From Oryzias latipes (taxonomy: Eukaryota > Chordata > Actinopteri > Beloniformes > Adrianichthyidae): DNA of 64,000 bases. The first letter of the stretch is position 1, and the number at the start of each line of letters is the position of its first letter. Location of the stretch: assembly GCF_002234675.1 (NCBI RefSeq), contig NC_019862.2, positions 18,313,514-18,377,513 on the forward strand, given 5' to 3'. The position numbers and the translations under genes were made by a program. Below, piece by piece: positions 1 to 18,542 of this stretch. The notes beneath the pieces are model-generated. The model saw only the letters and a program-made list of their open reading frames with translations, did not search any database and was not told the DNA's origin.

Positions 1-251
1 ACACAGAATTGTGGAGGCACAGCAGGCCAAGTAAACACCACCCCGCTACTCTCCTCATCCTCTTGTCTGAAAAATCTTTGCTTCTGTTCTAAAAAGAAAA
101 AAAAAATCATTATAGTCACCAATCAAATGCATTTTTCTGCAGAAAATATCCTCCCTACTCCAAAAACTGTCCTATAATAATTGGCTTTTTAAATTTTTTT
201 TTATCTATTAAAATTTTGGAAAGGCCAAAAATATCATAAGCTGCAGCTCAC

Positions 252-352
252 CGTTTGTAAAGATGAAGGTCTGGTGCAGATACTGGTTGGCCTTTAAAGG
301 AAAGACTCTCCTCTCCTCTGCGCTTTGTGGTGGACGACTGTGTGAGCGTCTC
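252..352 (-). CDS. Possible internal coding exon, unidentified gene
   Basis: On the minus strand a 101-nt segment lies between a fair acceptor (ending cttcag) and a strong donor (gtgagc). Two of its three frames are open, so the reading frame is undecided; one begins with E-T-L-T-Q-S-S. No family was recognised. In human the gene beyond LAMP3 is MCF2L2, which is a guess for this exon from synteny only. The longer open frame that runs on through the adjacent CA/poly-C array is simple-sequence artefact. This could equally be chance splice signals. Confidence 0.25.
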
Positions 353-448
353 CTGAAGCAGTGGGTGGGAGTCATGAGGAGGAGGATGACACAGAGGGAT
401 TCAAACACAGAGGACAGGGGGCACACAGGACACACAGGCAAATGTTTG

Positions 449-490
449 CCCCCCCCCCCCCCCCACACACACACACACACGCACACACAT
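449..490. repeat. Poly-C run followed by (CA)n microsatellite
   Basis: A run of about 16 C is followed directly by about 12 CA dinucleotides. It creates several spurious open frames rich in proline, histidine and threonine on both strands. Confidence 0.95.
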
Positions 491-708
491 TTGTTGACTC
501 AGTCAGAATCAGAAGCCGGGTGAGCATGAAGATCCGTTTTTGTAATGTTTCCAATGTACTGCCATGTTAAAGAGTGTGTTTTAACACATGCATGAAGTTA
601 GATGGCAAAAGCTGGAGGAAGTCATGCTGAGAATTTGGGTCTGGTGGTTGTTTTGAGAGTACTTTGCTCTGACGACCTTTAACCTCACCTCCTCTGATTT
701 CCTCACAG

Positions 709-788
709 TCAAACAAACTGGAATGTACTCAAATGGCAAACTGCATTTGCCTGGATGATTCCAGCTCACTGCTGTTTGTGTGTCAGAC
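709..788 (+). CDS. Possible coding exon, unidentified gene
   Basis: An 80-nt segment has a very good acceptor (gatttcctcacag) and donor (gtaagc). Its first frame is open and reads S-N-K-L-E-C-T-Q-M-A-N-C-I-C-L-D-D-S, which is faintly like a WD-repeat strand, but a second frame is also open. No partner exon was found within the next 5 kb on this strand. It may belong to an unseen gene to the left or be noncoding. Confidence 0.2.
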
Positions 789-1990
789 GTAAGCACAGAT
801 GTTTCAAGTTCCATTTGGATTCTGTGTATTTTTTATTTTTAGACAATCAAGTTTGTCTCAAGGCACCAAATTAGTTAAAAATAATTTTTATTTTAAAAAG
901 TTAACCTTTAAAAGTTGAACTTTTTCTCAGTATCCAGTTTATCCAGAATGAGGACAACCCTCCATACTGAGCTTGCAAGGTTGACAATTTAGAGGAAAAC
1001 TCCCCTCTAAACATAAGATCTCTAAAAGAACTTAAAGCAGAACTAGACTGAATGATTTTTGTGCAAAAGTATCAAATGCAACAACTCAAAAGAGGTGGGG
1101 TTATATATATCCTCTTCTTCCGACACCTTTTCAAGCAGCAAATCCAACTCTACTTGCCTTTAGTTATCTTTTTTTTTTTAATCTAATGTGACCTCTGTAG
1201 GTATTGTATACATTACTGCAAGAATCTCTATTTATGATTTTGAGGACGGTATCCTCTTCCCACATCTTTGATCACTTTCTTTATTTTTTAATCAATGCAT
1301 TTTGTTATTTCGGTAATGAGTTTGATATATCTGTGGGAAATAAAATGCTTTAAATAAACCAATAAATCAAAACAAATCAAGATGGGAAAACTAATAATCC
1401 ATTAAAAAATCTGCTTCACAACAAAAACTTGTCAGCTTTTGCAGCAGTGAGAACAGAAAGCAGAGGCGAGACATCTGTTATAAGACACATGTTTGTGACT
1501 GCATTAAGAAAACCCCACAGACAAACTCAAACCCCTGTATTACAGTTTCTATGACGACAATAGAGATTTTTTGGTACATTCAGCAATGACAGAACAAAGT
1601 AGAGGCAAAAACACTGGAACATGTTTTTGGGGACAACACACATCAAAATGTGTGAATGCAACAATGACGTATACGGTACATTCTAGGGTAACACAGACTT
1701 GAAGTAAGGTGCTATGAAACATTGGTAAAATAAAGGTTGTGCAGCTTAGTTTGCTTTTTAGTGATTATTCTGGCTTTTGGTCATGTTCTGTTCAAAGTTG
1801 TCCTCGTCTCAGTCACATAAGGTGCAGGTTGATGATCTTCCACAGCTCTTACATGTCATTTGCCTCAGTGCACTTAAGTGTCTGGTTTTCAGTTCTTCTT
1901 CGTCAAGTTATGTGATCCAAATCTGACTTTATTGTTTTTGGTGCATGTTTCACTTCTACCATTGCATTAGATTTGATCTGGAATTATCAA
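789..1990. other. Intergenic, no feature seen
   Basis: AT-rich single-copy-looking DNA with short poly-T runs. I see no open frame with splice signals and no recognisable repeat. Confidence 0.5.
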
Positions 1991-1994
1991 TTAA

Positions 1995-2201
1995 CCCTTG
2001 TGCTATCTTAGATGACCCCCCCCCCTTACTTTGACGTGCTTTCCCTACCATGACAAAGGTGGATAAAGGTGGAAAGATTTCATGTACGGTAATCTATGGA
2101 CACCAGTGAAGATCACAAATCATTGAAGAAAAAAGGTTCAGCGCACTTTCTAGTGGGTCTAGATGACCCAACTCCCAATGTTAAAATGCCTAGCACAAGG
2201 G
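1995..2201. mobile_element. TTAA-type MITE, copy 1
   Basis: The left end reads TTAA then CCCTTGTGCTATC. The right end reads TAGCACAAGGG then TTAC, so the element has about 13-bp terminal inverted repeats and flanks matching a TTAA target. The interior shares the block beginning CTAGTGGGTCTAGATGACCC with four further copies in this window. TTAA target sites and a CCC start are characteristic of piggyBac-superfamily elements; the assignment is by these termini only. A short open frame inside (2096-2287) belongs to the repeat. Confidence 0.75.
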
Positions 2202-2999
2202 TTACAAATGGTGTTCAGAAAACTGTAGGAATCATTTATTGTTCTTCTTGTCCCGTTGCAAACAAGCTAACCTCCACCTTCCATTGAAATATGCCCATGT
2301 GACTGAATTAATGGAGTGACAACAAATCAAACATGTATATCTATACGTACGTGCTATTACAAAGATAAAACATTCAAAAGAAAAAAACAAAAACCAGCTA
2401 TATCACAATTCAGCTTTTAAGTACTGGTATTTCACATTTGAGCTTTTTCTTTTTAAAACAAATTTGAAGCGATACAAAACACTGCAACCACAAAACAAAA
2501 TGCAAATCAAAATGTCTAAAACAAAAAAAAAAACAACAAACAAAAAAAGACTTTATTCACAGAAAAGGTTGACATATAAAAGGGTTTCAGCTTTGAGGAG
2601 CTGATCTGGTTTTTTGTGTCAGTATTGATCTACCTGTGTCTGCACAGGTTGGTTGTGGAACCGGTTCTGGATCGGATTATTTTCCTGCAGACTCTACACT
2701 CTTCCTTTGTATTATCAATTAAAGTGAAATGCTTCCAGATTTTGCTTTATGTCCATTCTCCAGTCTCTACTTTACGTTTTTGTGTTGATGTAGTTTGTTG
2801 TTGTTGTTGCACTTGGCACACTGAATCAGTCTTGGGAGAGAGAAAACAAAAAAAATTTTCTTTTCAAAAATGTGACATTTAAAATATGATTCAGCTTGGA
2901 TCACGTGCTGCTGCTGCGCGTGTAACGATGTGCTCGTAGGTGTAACGACAGACAAGCTTGGAAAAGGGGCTATAGCAGTATAAAGATAACTCTGGGATA
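2202..2999. other. Intergenic, no feature seen
   Basis: A-rich and T-rich DNA with no supported exon. A TTTATT on the plus strand near 2550 could be a minus-strand polyA signal, but no gene was found for it. Confidence 0.4.
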
Positions 3000-3101
3000 A
3001 ATCCATCCATCCATTTTCTTATCCCTTCCGGGGTCAAAGGGTTGCTGGAGCCTGTCCTACTACTACTGTTGGGCAGGTCACCAGTCTGTCACAGGGCAAG
3101 A
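3000..3101 (-). repeat. DANA/Mermaid-like SINE fragment (3' part)
   Basis: It begins with CCATCCATCCATTTTCTTATC followed by the 'cttccggggtc...gctggagcctgtcc...gtcaccagtctgtcacagggc' block typical of the 3' part of this fish SINE group read in reverse. The head is absent. Confidence 0.6.
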
Positions 3102-3544
3102 GTATAAATGGAAGAGCAAAATAGAGATTTCTAAAGGAAAACCCCTACATCCCATCAGTCAACTACCATAAGTGTTCCAGAAAGTCTGACTAACTTGAAA
3201 ATACTCATCATGCAGCATTGCCAGAGGACTCATCATTTTTATGCAACATCAGTCATCAGATGTTTGTTAACATTTTTAACCACAATACCCACAGAGAAGT
3301 TATGTAAGGGTTCCGGTTGCATTTTTCTTCTTTGTTTCAATTAAAAGCAACAATTCACAACCAAGGTTGCCTAATAAAAAAACATTACTGATCTCATAAT
3401 TTTCTGTTTATGTTTTTTTATAGAATTATCTTTTACATGACTTTTATATGACTTGAGTTTAGTTCCGCTTTTTTAAGAGTAATTAGCAATTATTCATATT
3501 CTATTTGGGTTATGGCATTTAGAGTAATCGATTCTCTGTGTAAG

Positions 3545-3800
3545 GGCTACACAGTGTCGCAGTGGTTAGCACTCTTGAAGCGCCGACAGTGACAAGGACC
3601 CGGTTCAAGTCCTGTCTGGGGGACCTGAAACAGAACACCAATGGGGGACCTTTCTGTGTAGAGTGCATGTTCTCCCCGTGCATGTGTGGGTTTTCTCTGG
3701 GGACACAGACTTCCTCCCACCGTTCAAAAACATGCTTCATAGGTTGATTGGTTATTGTAAATTGTCCATAGGTGTGAATAGGAGAGTGCATGGGCGTGTG
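3545..3800 (+). repeat. DANA/Mermaid-like SINE
   Basis: It has a tRNA-like head (CAGTGGTTAGCACTC, then a B-box-like GGTTCAAGTCC) and the conserved middle (GCATGTTCTCCCCGTGCATG...GTGGGTTTTCTC...ACTTCCTCCCACCGTTCAAAAACATGC). This layout is well known in teleost SINEs. The same sequence recurs on the minus strand at 48024-48389 and in degraded form near 41190. Short open frames across it are not genes. Confidence 0.75.
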
Positions 3801-4444
3801 ATTGTGGACACTCTACCTGAATGGAAAAATAGGGTTCTGTGTGTGGAATTTACAGAGGAGCGTTTTTGGTTTTTATTGGATCACCAGAGAAAAAAACTTC
3901 AGCCTTTGAGGCTAGACCAGAAAAGAGGATTTTATCTGGTCTTTCTTTGTCTTGTTATTGTCTCGTTGACACTTTTGCGTCTGATTGTTGATGTGGAGTT
4001 TACCACTCAATCTGTGAAGTCAGTGGTGGGTGTGTCAGTTCATGTAGAAAAATAAAAAGTAGAACTCACTGCCCACAGAGGCCCTAAAGCTGCAGTCACT
4101 CTGATTAGAATAAACAATTACTTCCACAAATTAAGCATAGTGGACTTACTGTGTTGAGGTTTTTGTGTTTTCTTGAGACAACTAAATTTAGCGTAAGGAT
4201 TGGAATTTATTGGTTTTAGGTTGGATTTAGATTCATTTACCTGTTATTGTACAAGCACATTTCCATTCACTCCACTGTAAAGCAAAGCACCTGATGGCCG
4301 ACTTTAAAATCTTGTTTGAGAATTGCGGATTGATTTAGTATTCAAGATAACTAGGTTTTTTTTGTTTTTGTTTTAGTATTTTATTTTTCTTTCATTTGTC
4401 ATTTACTTTTAGTATGTCCATCATTGATTGCAGTTTTAGGATTA

Positions 4445-4595
4445 AAATGATGGGCTGGTTTGGTACTGCTGCCTCACAGAATCTGTGTGGAGTTTGTGTG
4501 GGACGTCTGGGGTCATTGGGACAGAGTCTAGTAACCCTGTGTCCTGGGACAGGCCTAAGCAGTGAAAGAAGACGGACAGATGGATGAATGGATAA
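4445..4595 (+). repeat. Degraded SINE fragment
   Basis: It keeps 'ctgcctcacagaatctgtgtggagtttg', 'cctgtgtcctgggacaggc' and a (GGATGAATGGAT) tail like the other SINE copies. The rest is diverged. Confidence 0.45.
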
Positions 4596-4754
4596 ACCAT
4601 AACTGCGTTCAAATTATTTGCAATAACACGTTTTTGTGGCTGACATTTTTTCTTAAAGCATTTCTTTTCACTCTGACTCAGTTTTCGCTTTGTTTTTTTT
4701 GGCTAATTTATGAGTAACTCTTAAAAAAAATAAATGCTAAACATTTTGTTATCT

Positions 4755-4935
4755 TTTGACCACTCCCCTTAGGGGTCGCCATGATTCTCACATGTGATTT
4801 CTGTGGCAGATGCCCCTCGTGACACAACCCTCTGCACTGATCTGGTGCTTGGACCAGAACAGTGAAACACTGAAGAATGCCCCCATGTGCTTATAGTTGC
4901 TTACAGCACCCAGCATTCTCTGGGGGTCAGCAGCT
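4755..4935. repeat. Interspersed repeat fragment
   Basis: The stretch with 'cttaggggtcgcca', 'tggcagatgcccctcgtgacacaaccctctgcactgatctgg' and 'gcttggaccagaacagtg' resembles a repeat commonly seen in teleost introns. Class and ends are uncertain. Confidence 0.4.
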
Positions 4936-5726
4936 GTCCAGGATGGTACGATTGTACCAAAATCAATTTCCTAAATGTAAATCGGAAATAGGGGTGTGGT
5001 CATTTGATTGACAGGTAACTACCAAATCCTCACCTAAACCTTCTTTAAGGTCATCTACTGTTAGTTTTGCATTTTTCTATTAGTTGCCTCTTTTAAAGCT
5101 AAAGTTGTGATTTTATTAGACGACCACAGAAATAAAAAAACTGGTTTTAAGTCGTAGTGATGGGTCACATGACCACACCATGCCCACCATTAAAAACACA
5201 GGCACTGAGAAAAGCATCAGTGCCATTTGATATGCAGCAGGATTTATGGGCACACAGTGTGATAAAAGTCTATATCTGTTTTATGTGGTATTATGTCATT
5301 GTTTAAAAACTTTGACATTAAAATTCACTTTGTGAGACTAAAACCTTTTGAGAAAACATGTGCATGCTTGGTCTGAAGAGCACAAGCTCATTCTTTTTTC
5401 GTGCAGAAAAAGTGTAGATTGTAAAAAAAACAGAAGTGTGCAGAAAATGAAGTATTTAAAGTTAATTTTTTAAAACTTTAGACTGTTTAGCTGCAGCGTC
5501 TTGCTTTACTGCAGTTACAAAGCAGTCATGATTCAGCAGCTGACACTCATCAGTTCCCCTGTCATACTGCCTGTTTTTTTAAGTCAGAGGTGTGAGGTCT
5601 GACTACAACAGCTCCACCTCCTCTGCTGCCTCCGTTTGCCTTTGTTGAGTCAAAACCACATTTGCTTAAATTGACTGCTCTTCTTTCGCCGTGGCATCCT
5701 TCAGCTGTCATTCTCCTCTGATCACG

Positions 5727-8700
5727 ATGCTGAATGCTCACAGGTGGCCTCCTATCCTCCTGGCTGCTGTTATTCCATGTAAGTGTGGTACTATTGTTTC
5801 ATTATGTTTTTCTATGAAGGCTGCTAAATCAACAGGTCATCCTTTAAATTCTTTCTCTTTGCTTTTAAATGTTTATAAGTGTAATTGATATAATCTAAAT
5901 AGTTTGAAAATAAGGGTGTAATCTAGATATTAAACTGTTTGCATTTCTAAAATGGAAAAAAAGGACTGTCTCATTGTAAATAAATGGCAAGATTTTAAAA
6001 ATACTTTAGCTTCCTGAGCTGCATTTTGTCACTGTTGTAAAAGTCACAAGTGCGAGCGCCTGGCCTAGTTTCATGTCCTACACTTCAGCTCAGAAAGCTT
6101 TGGTGGTCCTGCATTTGGGTTTTGTGTCATTGTGGTTTCTAAAGAAGTGTTGAGATCAGAATGCATGCTACGTGTAGAAGCAAGTTCCACGTTTCCAGGA
6201 TGTAAAATGTGTTCAACATAAAGAGGAAAAAAAACAAACATTATATCTTTGTATAAAAAACACAAAACTGCAAAACGTTAAATCCCAAATATCCAATCCT
6301 GACCTGAGATAGATCATGCAATCACTTGTTCCGTTAAATGGTCTTGATGATGCACTCCTCGTGCACACCAAGCAGGAAAACAACACATAGCTTGTTGCAT
6401 TTAGGGGAGCTAGTCATAGCTAGTCAGTGTGCGGGAGGATTTCTTTTGGACTAAAATTTTTGTCAGGATCTTAAATTTACATTTCTGAAATAAGGATTTT
6501 TTCTGTAATTTTTTTTTGCAAGAAGACCCATTTACCCCTTGTGCTGCTTTGATGACCCCATCCTTACTTTGACGTGTTCTCCCTACCATGACAAAGGTGG
6601 ATAACGGTGGAAAGATTTCATGTAATCCATGGACACCATTGAAGATTACAAATCATTGAAGAAAAAAGGTTCAGAGCACTGTCTAGTGGGTCTAGATGAC
6701 CCAACTCCCAAGGTCAAAGTGCCTAGGATAGCACAAGGGTTACTTATGTTTCTAAGAAGAAACTTGAGCAGGGAAGTAACACCTTTTATGCTGCCTTGTC
6801 ATTCAACAACCACAACTGAAGCAAAATAAGCTTAACATCTGCTTCTCCCAGAAGCATGACGGTTACTCAATGAAGTGATCTCGCTTAATTTCCTGCAGTG
6901 CATAAATTAATATTTAAAAATACCTTTTTTTGAGGCTTTTTCAAGCTTTAAAATAATCTACTGCCTGTGAGTGATTTTTATAGGCTGGCTTGATGATTTT
7001 ATAGGAAAGGAAAGTCTCATTCTTAACTTGTTTGGAAAGCAGCACTAACAGATCTCCATTTATAATCATCGATATGATTTTCTCCAAAGACTAAACTTTA
7101 AAGGGTTTTTTTGTTCTCAGAGAAAAGAAAGTAGAAAAAGTAGAGGTGTACCCATTCATATAATTGAGTCACCCTGTCCTGGGCTAAAGGGGGCAGAGCC
7201 CTGTCGTCTGACAACAGACTCTGATCAGGAGGAAACTGATGCAGAAAAATGACAGATGAATGTAAAGTGACAGGTGTTCCTCTGGACTAGGTGTCTTCCT
7301 GCAGTGGACTGATGGGTTTCTCCAGCCTGGATTGCTTTCTGAGGCTCACATTTATCAGCCCATCCTAAACCCCAACGAGAGCATTCCCACACAAGGTATG
7401 CAGAAACCAAAGACCACATGTTATCTGAGGCTGGTTTTTAATTTTCGTGAGATGATTCACCATCGATGGGCTGAATGCAGCTGCTGTAGACACTGCTGAG
7501 TGTTTCAGATCAGATATGGAAATCCAAACTGGATCATTTTGGACAACACCTGTCCTGCAAACACCCACTAAAACAAAGTTCAGAAAAACTGATTCTTCAC
7601 GGTTTATTGAGTTTTTGTAGATGATTCGATTTTTTGTCAATACTTTTCACGCATTTGTAGCTACATAAATACTTGATGTAAACAGGAAATAGAGTTTCAT
7701 TTTTAATGGCTTAGGTTTTTTTTTTTTTGAGAAATAAAAGCTTTTTATAGTTACTAGGACGTTCCTGTACCCCTTGAGGTTGAATTTCAGCTTTCCTGCC
7801 AAGTGGTCACCATTTTATATGACTATAAATTCATTTGTCAAAATTCCATTCTTAATAAATTTCTATTTATAAAATCTTTTTCACACATATAGTGATTTAA
7901 ACTGAGCAAATGTGGGACTCTTCTTCATAAAAACAAATTCTTATGACAAAAATTGAGAGAAAATTAGTTTGTTGCCAGAAAAAAACCCCCACAGAAACTG
8001 ACTGACGAATTGCTAGTTTACGTGAGGACTTTGATTTATGGATTTTAGAAATAAATAAATTAACAACCAAATGAAAAAAGAACAAATGAAATGAATTAAT
8101 GTAAAAACTGATTTGACTGGTGATATGATTCAGAAATATCCCTTAAATGTCCACAAAAAGGCTGAAGAACAAAAATTTGTGTAAATGTGCCTTAAAAAAC
8201 ATTTTAGGCATTTTTGTTCTGATGAAAATTTTATGTCTTCACACTTGTGTTTTAAATGAAAATTTAAAGTCATTTTTTGTATGAACAAGTATGGGTGTGT
8301 GTATAGAAATGTACCGATGTGTACAATGAACTGTAGTATGTGTATGTTTATATACAGTACAGACCAAAAGTTTGGACATACCTTCTTATTCAAAGAGTTT
8401 TCTTTTTTTTAATGACATATTTTCAGTCGTTTCACACTTTTTTTGTTATGTATATAATTCCACATGTGTTAATTCAAAATCCCACAATGAGCATAAATGA
8501 GAATACAGCTGAAAACACCTGAACAGGTTAAAAACAGCAGCACATCTGGCTTGTTTTTGTTGTGTGCAGGAAGCTACGCAGTGAAAAACTATAATGGAAA
8601 TTCGTGTGTTATGGTCGTCATGGGAGTGGAGTACATCATCACTGAAAACAAGGTCAGAGTGTGTCCTTTTGAAATGTGTAGCTTTATAAATAGTAGAAAT

Positions 8701-10783
8701 ACAAAGCTACCGTAATTTATGCTTTTGGTCCTTTTTTTCTTCTTAAAAACTGAAAAGAAAAACCCAGATCAAGATGTTTTTTCTTTTTCTTGTGCCCTCA
8801 GATAAACTGGTATTTCAGCCTGGACCCATCAAAAGTTAAGGTCAATGGATATTGTGGCAAATATGTTGCAAATATCTCTCTCACGATACCAGGTGATACA
8901 GCCAGTCTGCAGTTCACTATTAAGAAGGTAAAGCCAAATAAAGCAACTTAAATAGAGAACAGACACAATTCAAATTCAAATTCAAATTCAACTTTATTTA
9001 TATAGCGCTTTTCATGCTTCATAGCATCTCAAAGTGCTTACCAAAGGAAAAAATAAAAAATAAAATAAAATATAAAACAAATAAGATAAAAAAATATATA
9101 TTTTAGTTAAAATAATAAACAAAGTAAAAAGAATGTAATAATAATAAAAATAAAAATAAATGCAAATAATAATAAAAAAAATGAATTAATAAAAACACAC
9201 AAAAACCCAACACATACACATCCCTCCTTTAAAATAAAAACAAATAAAATTAGCTGTTAAAATTTTATAAAATCAAATAAAAACATGTGGACAAGTAAAA
9301 ACTATGTAAAAGCTTTACTTAAAAGATGTGTCTTAAGTTTTTTCTTAAAAACCTCCACAGTGGCTGAAGCCCTCACGTCCTCAGGCAGGCTGTTCCACAG
9401 GCGAGGTCCACAGTGTTGAAAAGAGGCCTCGCCGTGGGTTTTAGTTCTGACCTTTGGGACCACTAGCAGACCTGCACCTGTGGACCTGAGGGCTCTGGGA
9501 GGGTCATAGACTAAAAGTAAATCTGATAAAAATGAGGGTCCAGTTCCATGTAAACTTTTATAAACTAATAAAAGAACCTTAAAATCGATCCTAAAGCTGA
9601 CTGGGAGCCAGTGCAAAGACTTCAAAATTGGAGTAATGTGCTCCTTCTTTCTGGTCCTGGTTAAAAGGCGTGCAGCTGAGTTTTGAACAAGCTGCAGCCG
9701 GTTTACAGTATTTCTCTTAGCACCAGAAAGAAGAGCATTACAATAGTCAATGAATCAGACTCATCTGCAGAAGAAATCCTCCCAGTTTGAGCAATAATGT
9801 TTTAGGATTGCAGAAAAATGACACCCCCACATGCAAAACACTGATGTTTAATTCCTGAAAAAACTATTTATAATAATGATAAAGCAATGCGCCTTTCAAA
9901 ACACTCAAGGACATTTTATATGAAAGTAATAAAAACATTTTATGACATATTTTTCAGGATTGTACTTTAAATTACATTTTTCCATGAATGTGTGTTTATG
10001 TTTTGTGATTTTTTTCACTTTCTCCAATTTGTTTTGTCTCCAAGAAATTCGACAAATTTTACGTCTCCCAGTTGAATGCTCACTTGTCCCCTCAGCCTCT
10101 TTGCAAAGGATGTATCAGTAAGAAAAGAGATTTTGTGAAAGTTTTACACCAAAAAAAATGAATAAGAAAAGCCCTCTAACTGAACATTTGGTTCATTATC
10201 TATTACCCACAGATAAAACATATTCAGGCCAGATCACCAGTGAGATGCTTTTCATGACACCTGTCTGTGAAAGCTTCAAGTGCAGGTCAGGACGCCTGCT
10301 TTCTGTTTCACCTGAGATGAAGATCAAGATGGCTCCTCTGCAAATGCAAGCCTTCAATTTTTCTGACAGAGAGTATGGTAAAAATGAAAGGAATTTGATT
10401 GTTTCAGGATGGTTTTAAAACAATGGTAAAAGCGGAAAACTGAATAAATGTTTTTAAAAAGTACAAAGACAAAAATCAGTGTAAAAATAAGGTAAAGGTT
10501 GTCAAAAGTGAAGATCGTACTCCAGGTTTTTCTCTAGTTTTCGATCACACTGTTGGAATTACAATTTTTGAGGAACAGATGTTTATTTTGTATGAGTTTT
10601 AGGTTCAGTAAACTCAATATTAATCATTCCTTAACTTCTCTTTTAGATGCAGTGTGTCTCAAGAAGTCAAAGAAAATCATTGGCATGGTTATGGGAGCAG
10701 TAGTGATGACTCTGGTTTTCATCATCGTGCTGTCATTTCTGTTCATCAGAGACCGGCACAGACAAGGATATGAAAGGATGTGA
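5727..10783 (+). CDS. lamp3: Lysosome-associated membrane protein 3-like (LAMP3)
   Basis: Single-pass lysosomal/endosomal glycoprotein. Coding exons: 5727-5778, 7291-7395, 8570-8652, 8802-8927, 10045-10117, 10213-10377 and 10647-10783, total 741 nt, 246 residues, all phases consistent. A signal peptide (core PPILLAAVIPCVFL) spans exons 1-2. One LAMP domain follows, with cysteines in NSC, GYC, PLCKGC, PVCESFKC and AVC and sequons NES, NIS and NFS. Then come a membrane helix (GMVMGAVVMTLVFIIVLSFL) and a short basic tail ending G-Y-E-R-M, a GYxx-phi lysosome-sorting signal at the extreme C-terminus, as in the family. Exon 2 was chosen because joining exon 1 straight to exon 3 creates a stop, while 7291-7395 fits both phases. 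Human LAMP3 is 416 residues with a long Ser/Thr-rich stalk; none is seen here. The name rests on synteny next to MCCC1; a CD68-like identity cannot be excluded. Confidence 0.8.
6536..6739. mobile_element. TTAA-type MITE, copy 2 (LAMP3 intron 1)
   Basis: The left end is CCCTTGTGCTGC and the right end is GATAGCACAAGGG followed by TTAC. The interior matches copy 1, including the 'agattacaaatcattgaagaaaaaaggttcag' stretch. Same orientation as copy 1. Confidence 0.75.
8972..9752 (-). mobile_element. 5'-truncated L2-type LINE fragment (LAMP3 intron 4)
   Basis: The minus strand encodes the C-terminal end of a non-LTR reverse transcriptase. The reading starts near D-Y-C-N-A-L-L-S-G (about 9750), passes H-I-T-P-I-L-K-S-L-H-W-L-P-V and ends with T-H-G-E-A-S-F-Q-H-C-G-P-R-L-W-N-S-L-P (frame 9302-9752). 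A short 3' tail follows, with 'gcgctatataaataaagttgaat' and a tandem GAATTT repeat at 8972-8995, as is usual for L2/CR1-group elements. Everything upstream of the final reverse-transcriptase segment is missing, so it is a dead 5'-truncated copy. It is not a host gene. Confidence 0.8.
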
Positions 10784-10826
10784 ATCTGCACATGTGTGTG
10801 TTTTTTATGTATGCTTGGAAAAAATT

Positions 10827-10832
10827 AATAAA
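10827..10832 (+). terminator. PolyA signal of LAMP3
   Basis: AATAAA lies 44 nt past the stop codon and is followed by AT-rich then A-rich sequence. It implies a very short 3'UTR. Confidence 0.75.
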
Positions 10833-11099
10833 GATAACCTATTTTCAAAAAAACAGACAGCTTTCTTTTACTTTATTATCTTTCTATTATATGTCTTAAC
10901 ACCAATATAATATCAAAACATAAACTATAATATTATAAAGTAACAGTAACATTACCCAGGGTAAAAACAATATAAATTACTAAGACCTTGTTGTTTTTGT
11001 AAGGCGTATTTTTAGGATGTTATATCGAGTAAAAACGTTAGAAAAAACATACTTTACATACTGTAAAGTCAAACAATATAAAAAACTTATTTCAAGGGC

Positions 11100-11419
11100 A
11101 CGCTGACTGCTAAGCCCTCTGGTGGCAAAATCGGATCCCTGCAGCTCCCTCTACGCCTCCACATCCCTAATTCCGATTGGCTGTCACAACTACGAGTCCC
11201 TGGTAGGAACATAATTGTTAGAACATTTTTCAAAATAATGTGTTTCAAATATATTTCGTGCAGTTGTAACCTTTTTCACATGTATTTCTAGATTTTTCTA
11301 AGCGTTTCTTTTGCTTAAGATAACATACACTGCCTGAAAAGTGTCAGACGAAATCTCGCTTTTTTCCTTTCACCTGCTCATTAGCTAGCTAGCGTCGCTA
11401 GCCTGGTCAGCTGAAAGAG
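11100..11419 (+). promoter_or_regulatory. MCCC1 promoter and 5'UTR region
   Basis: This is the short spacer between the LAMP3 polyA site and the MCCC1 start. An inverted CCAAT box (CCGATTGG) lies at 11174-11181, about 240 bp upstream of the start codon. No TATA box is evident. The stretch near 11390 (GCTAGCTAGCGTCGCTAGC) is a short palindromic run just ahead of the start. The position of the transcription start is not visible. Confidence 0.45.
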
Positions 11420-18297
<6,878 letters not shown>

Positions 18298-18536
18298 AAC
18301 CCACAGAAACGGCTGGACGAGGAGATCGGGACGGAGGTCATCCGCTGGAGTCTAATGCATCTGGAGTACTTTTGTTTGTTGCCAGATTTATAAAGCTTTG
18401 GACGTTTCTCCTACATAAGTCTCAGATGAATTGACCTGACTCTAAAATATTGTTCTTCAAAACTGTGACCACTACATGCACAGACGTGTTTTTTAATAAG
18501 TTTGTCCCAAAAAACAACTCGAGTGTCTGATTTAGC

Positions 18537-18542
18537 ATTAAA
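18537..18542 (+). terminator. Possible MCCC1 polyA signal (ATTAAA)
   Basis: ATTAAA is 240 nt past the stop codon. It is a common variant signal. No canonical AATAAA was seen between the stop and the next MITE. Confidence 0.35.

Noticed and set aside
208..570. Overlapping open frames on both strands rich in Pro, His, Thr or Cys, Val, Gly
   Set aside because: They are produced by the poly-C and (CA)n array; only the short splice-bounded part at 252-352 is kept, as doubtful.
2096..2287. Open frame starting M-D-T-S-E-D-H-K-S-L-K-K-K-G-S
   Set aside because: The same short frame recurs at 6629-6829 because both lie in copies of the same MITE; it is repeat sequence, not a gene.
3545..3620. tRNA gene, from the B-box-like motif
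   Set aside because: Only a tRNA-derived SINE head; no cloverleaf can be drawn and the conserved SINE body follows.
3519..4055. Open frames on both strands across the SINE
   Set aside because: They follow the SINE and its flanks and have no similarity to proteins.
5691..5726. Upstream in-frame extension of LAMP3 exon 1
   Set aside because: It begins with GTG, not ATG; the ATG at 5727 directly precedes the signal-peptide core.
9302..9625. A 107-codon minus-strand frame as a host gene
   Set aside because: It is the C-terminal end of an L2-type reverse transcriptase, truncated at its 5' side and followed by the LINE tail.
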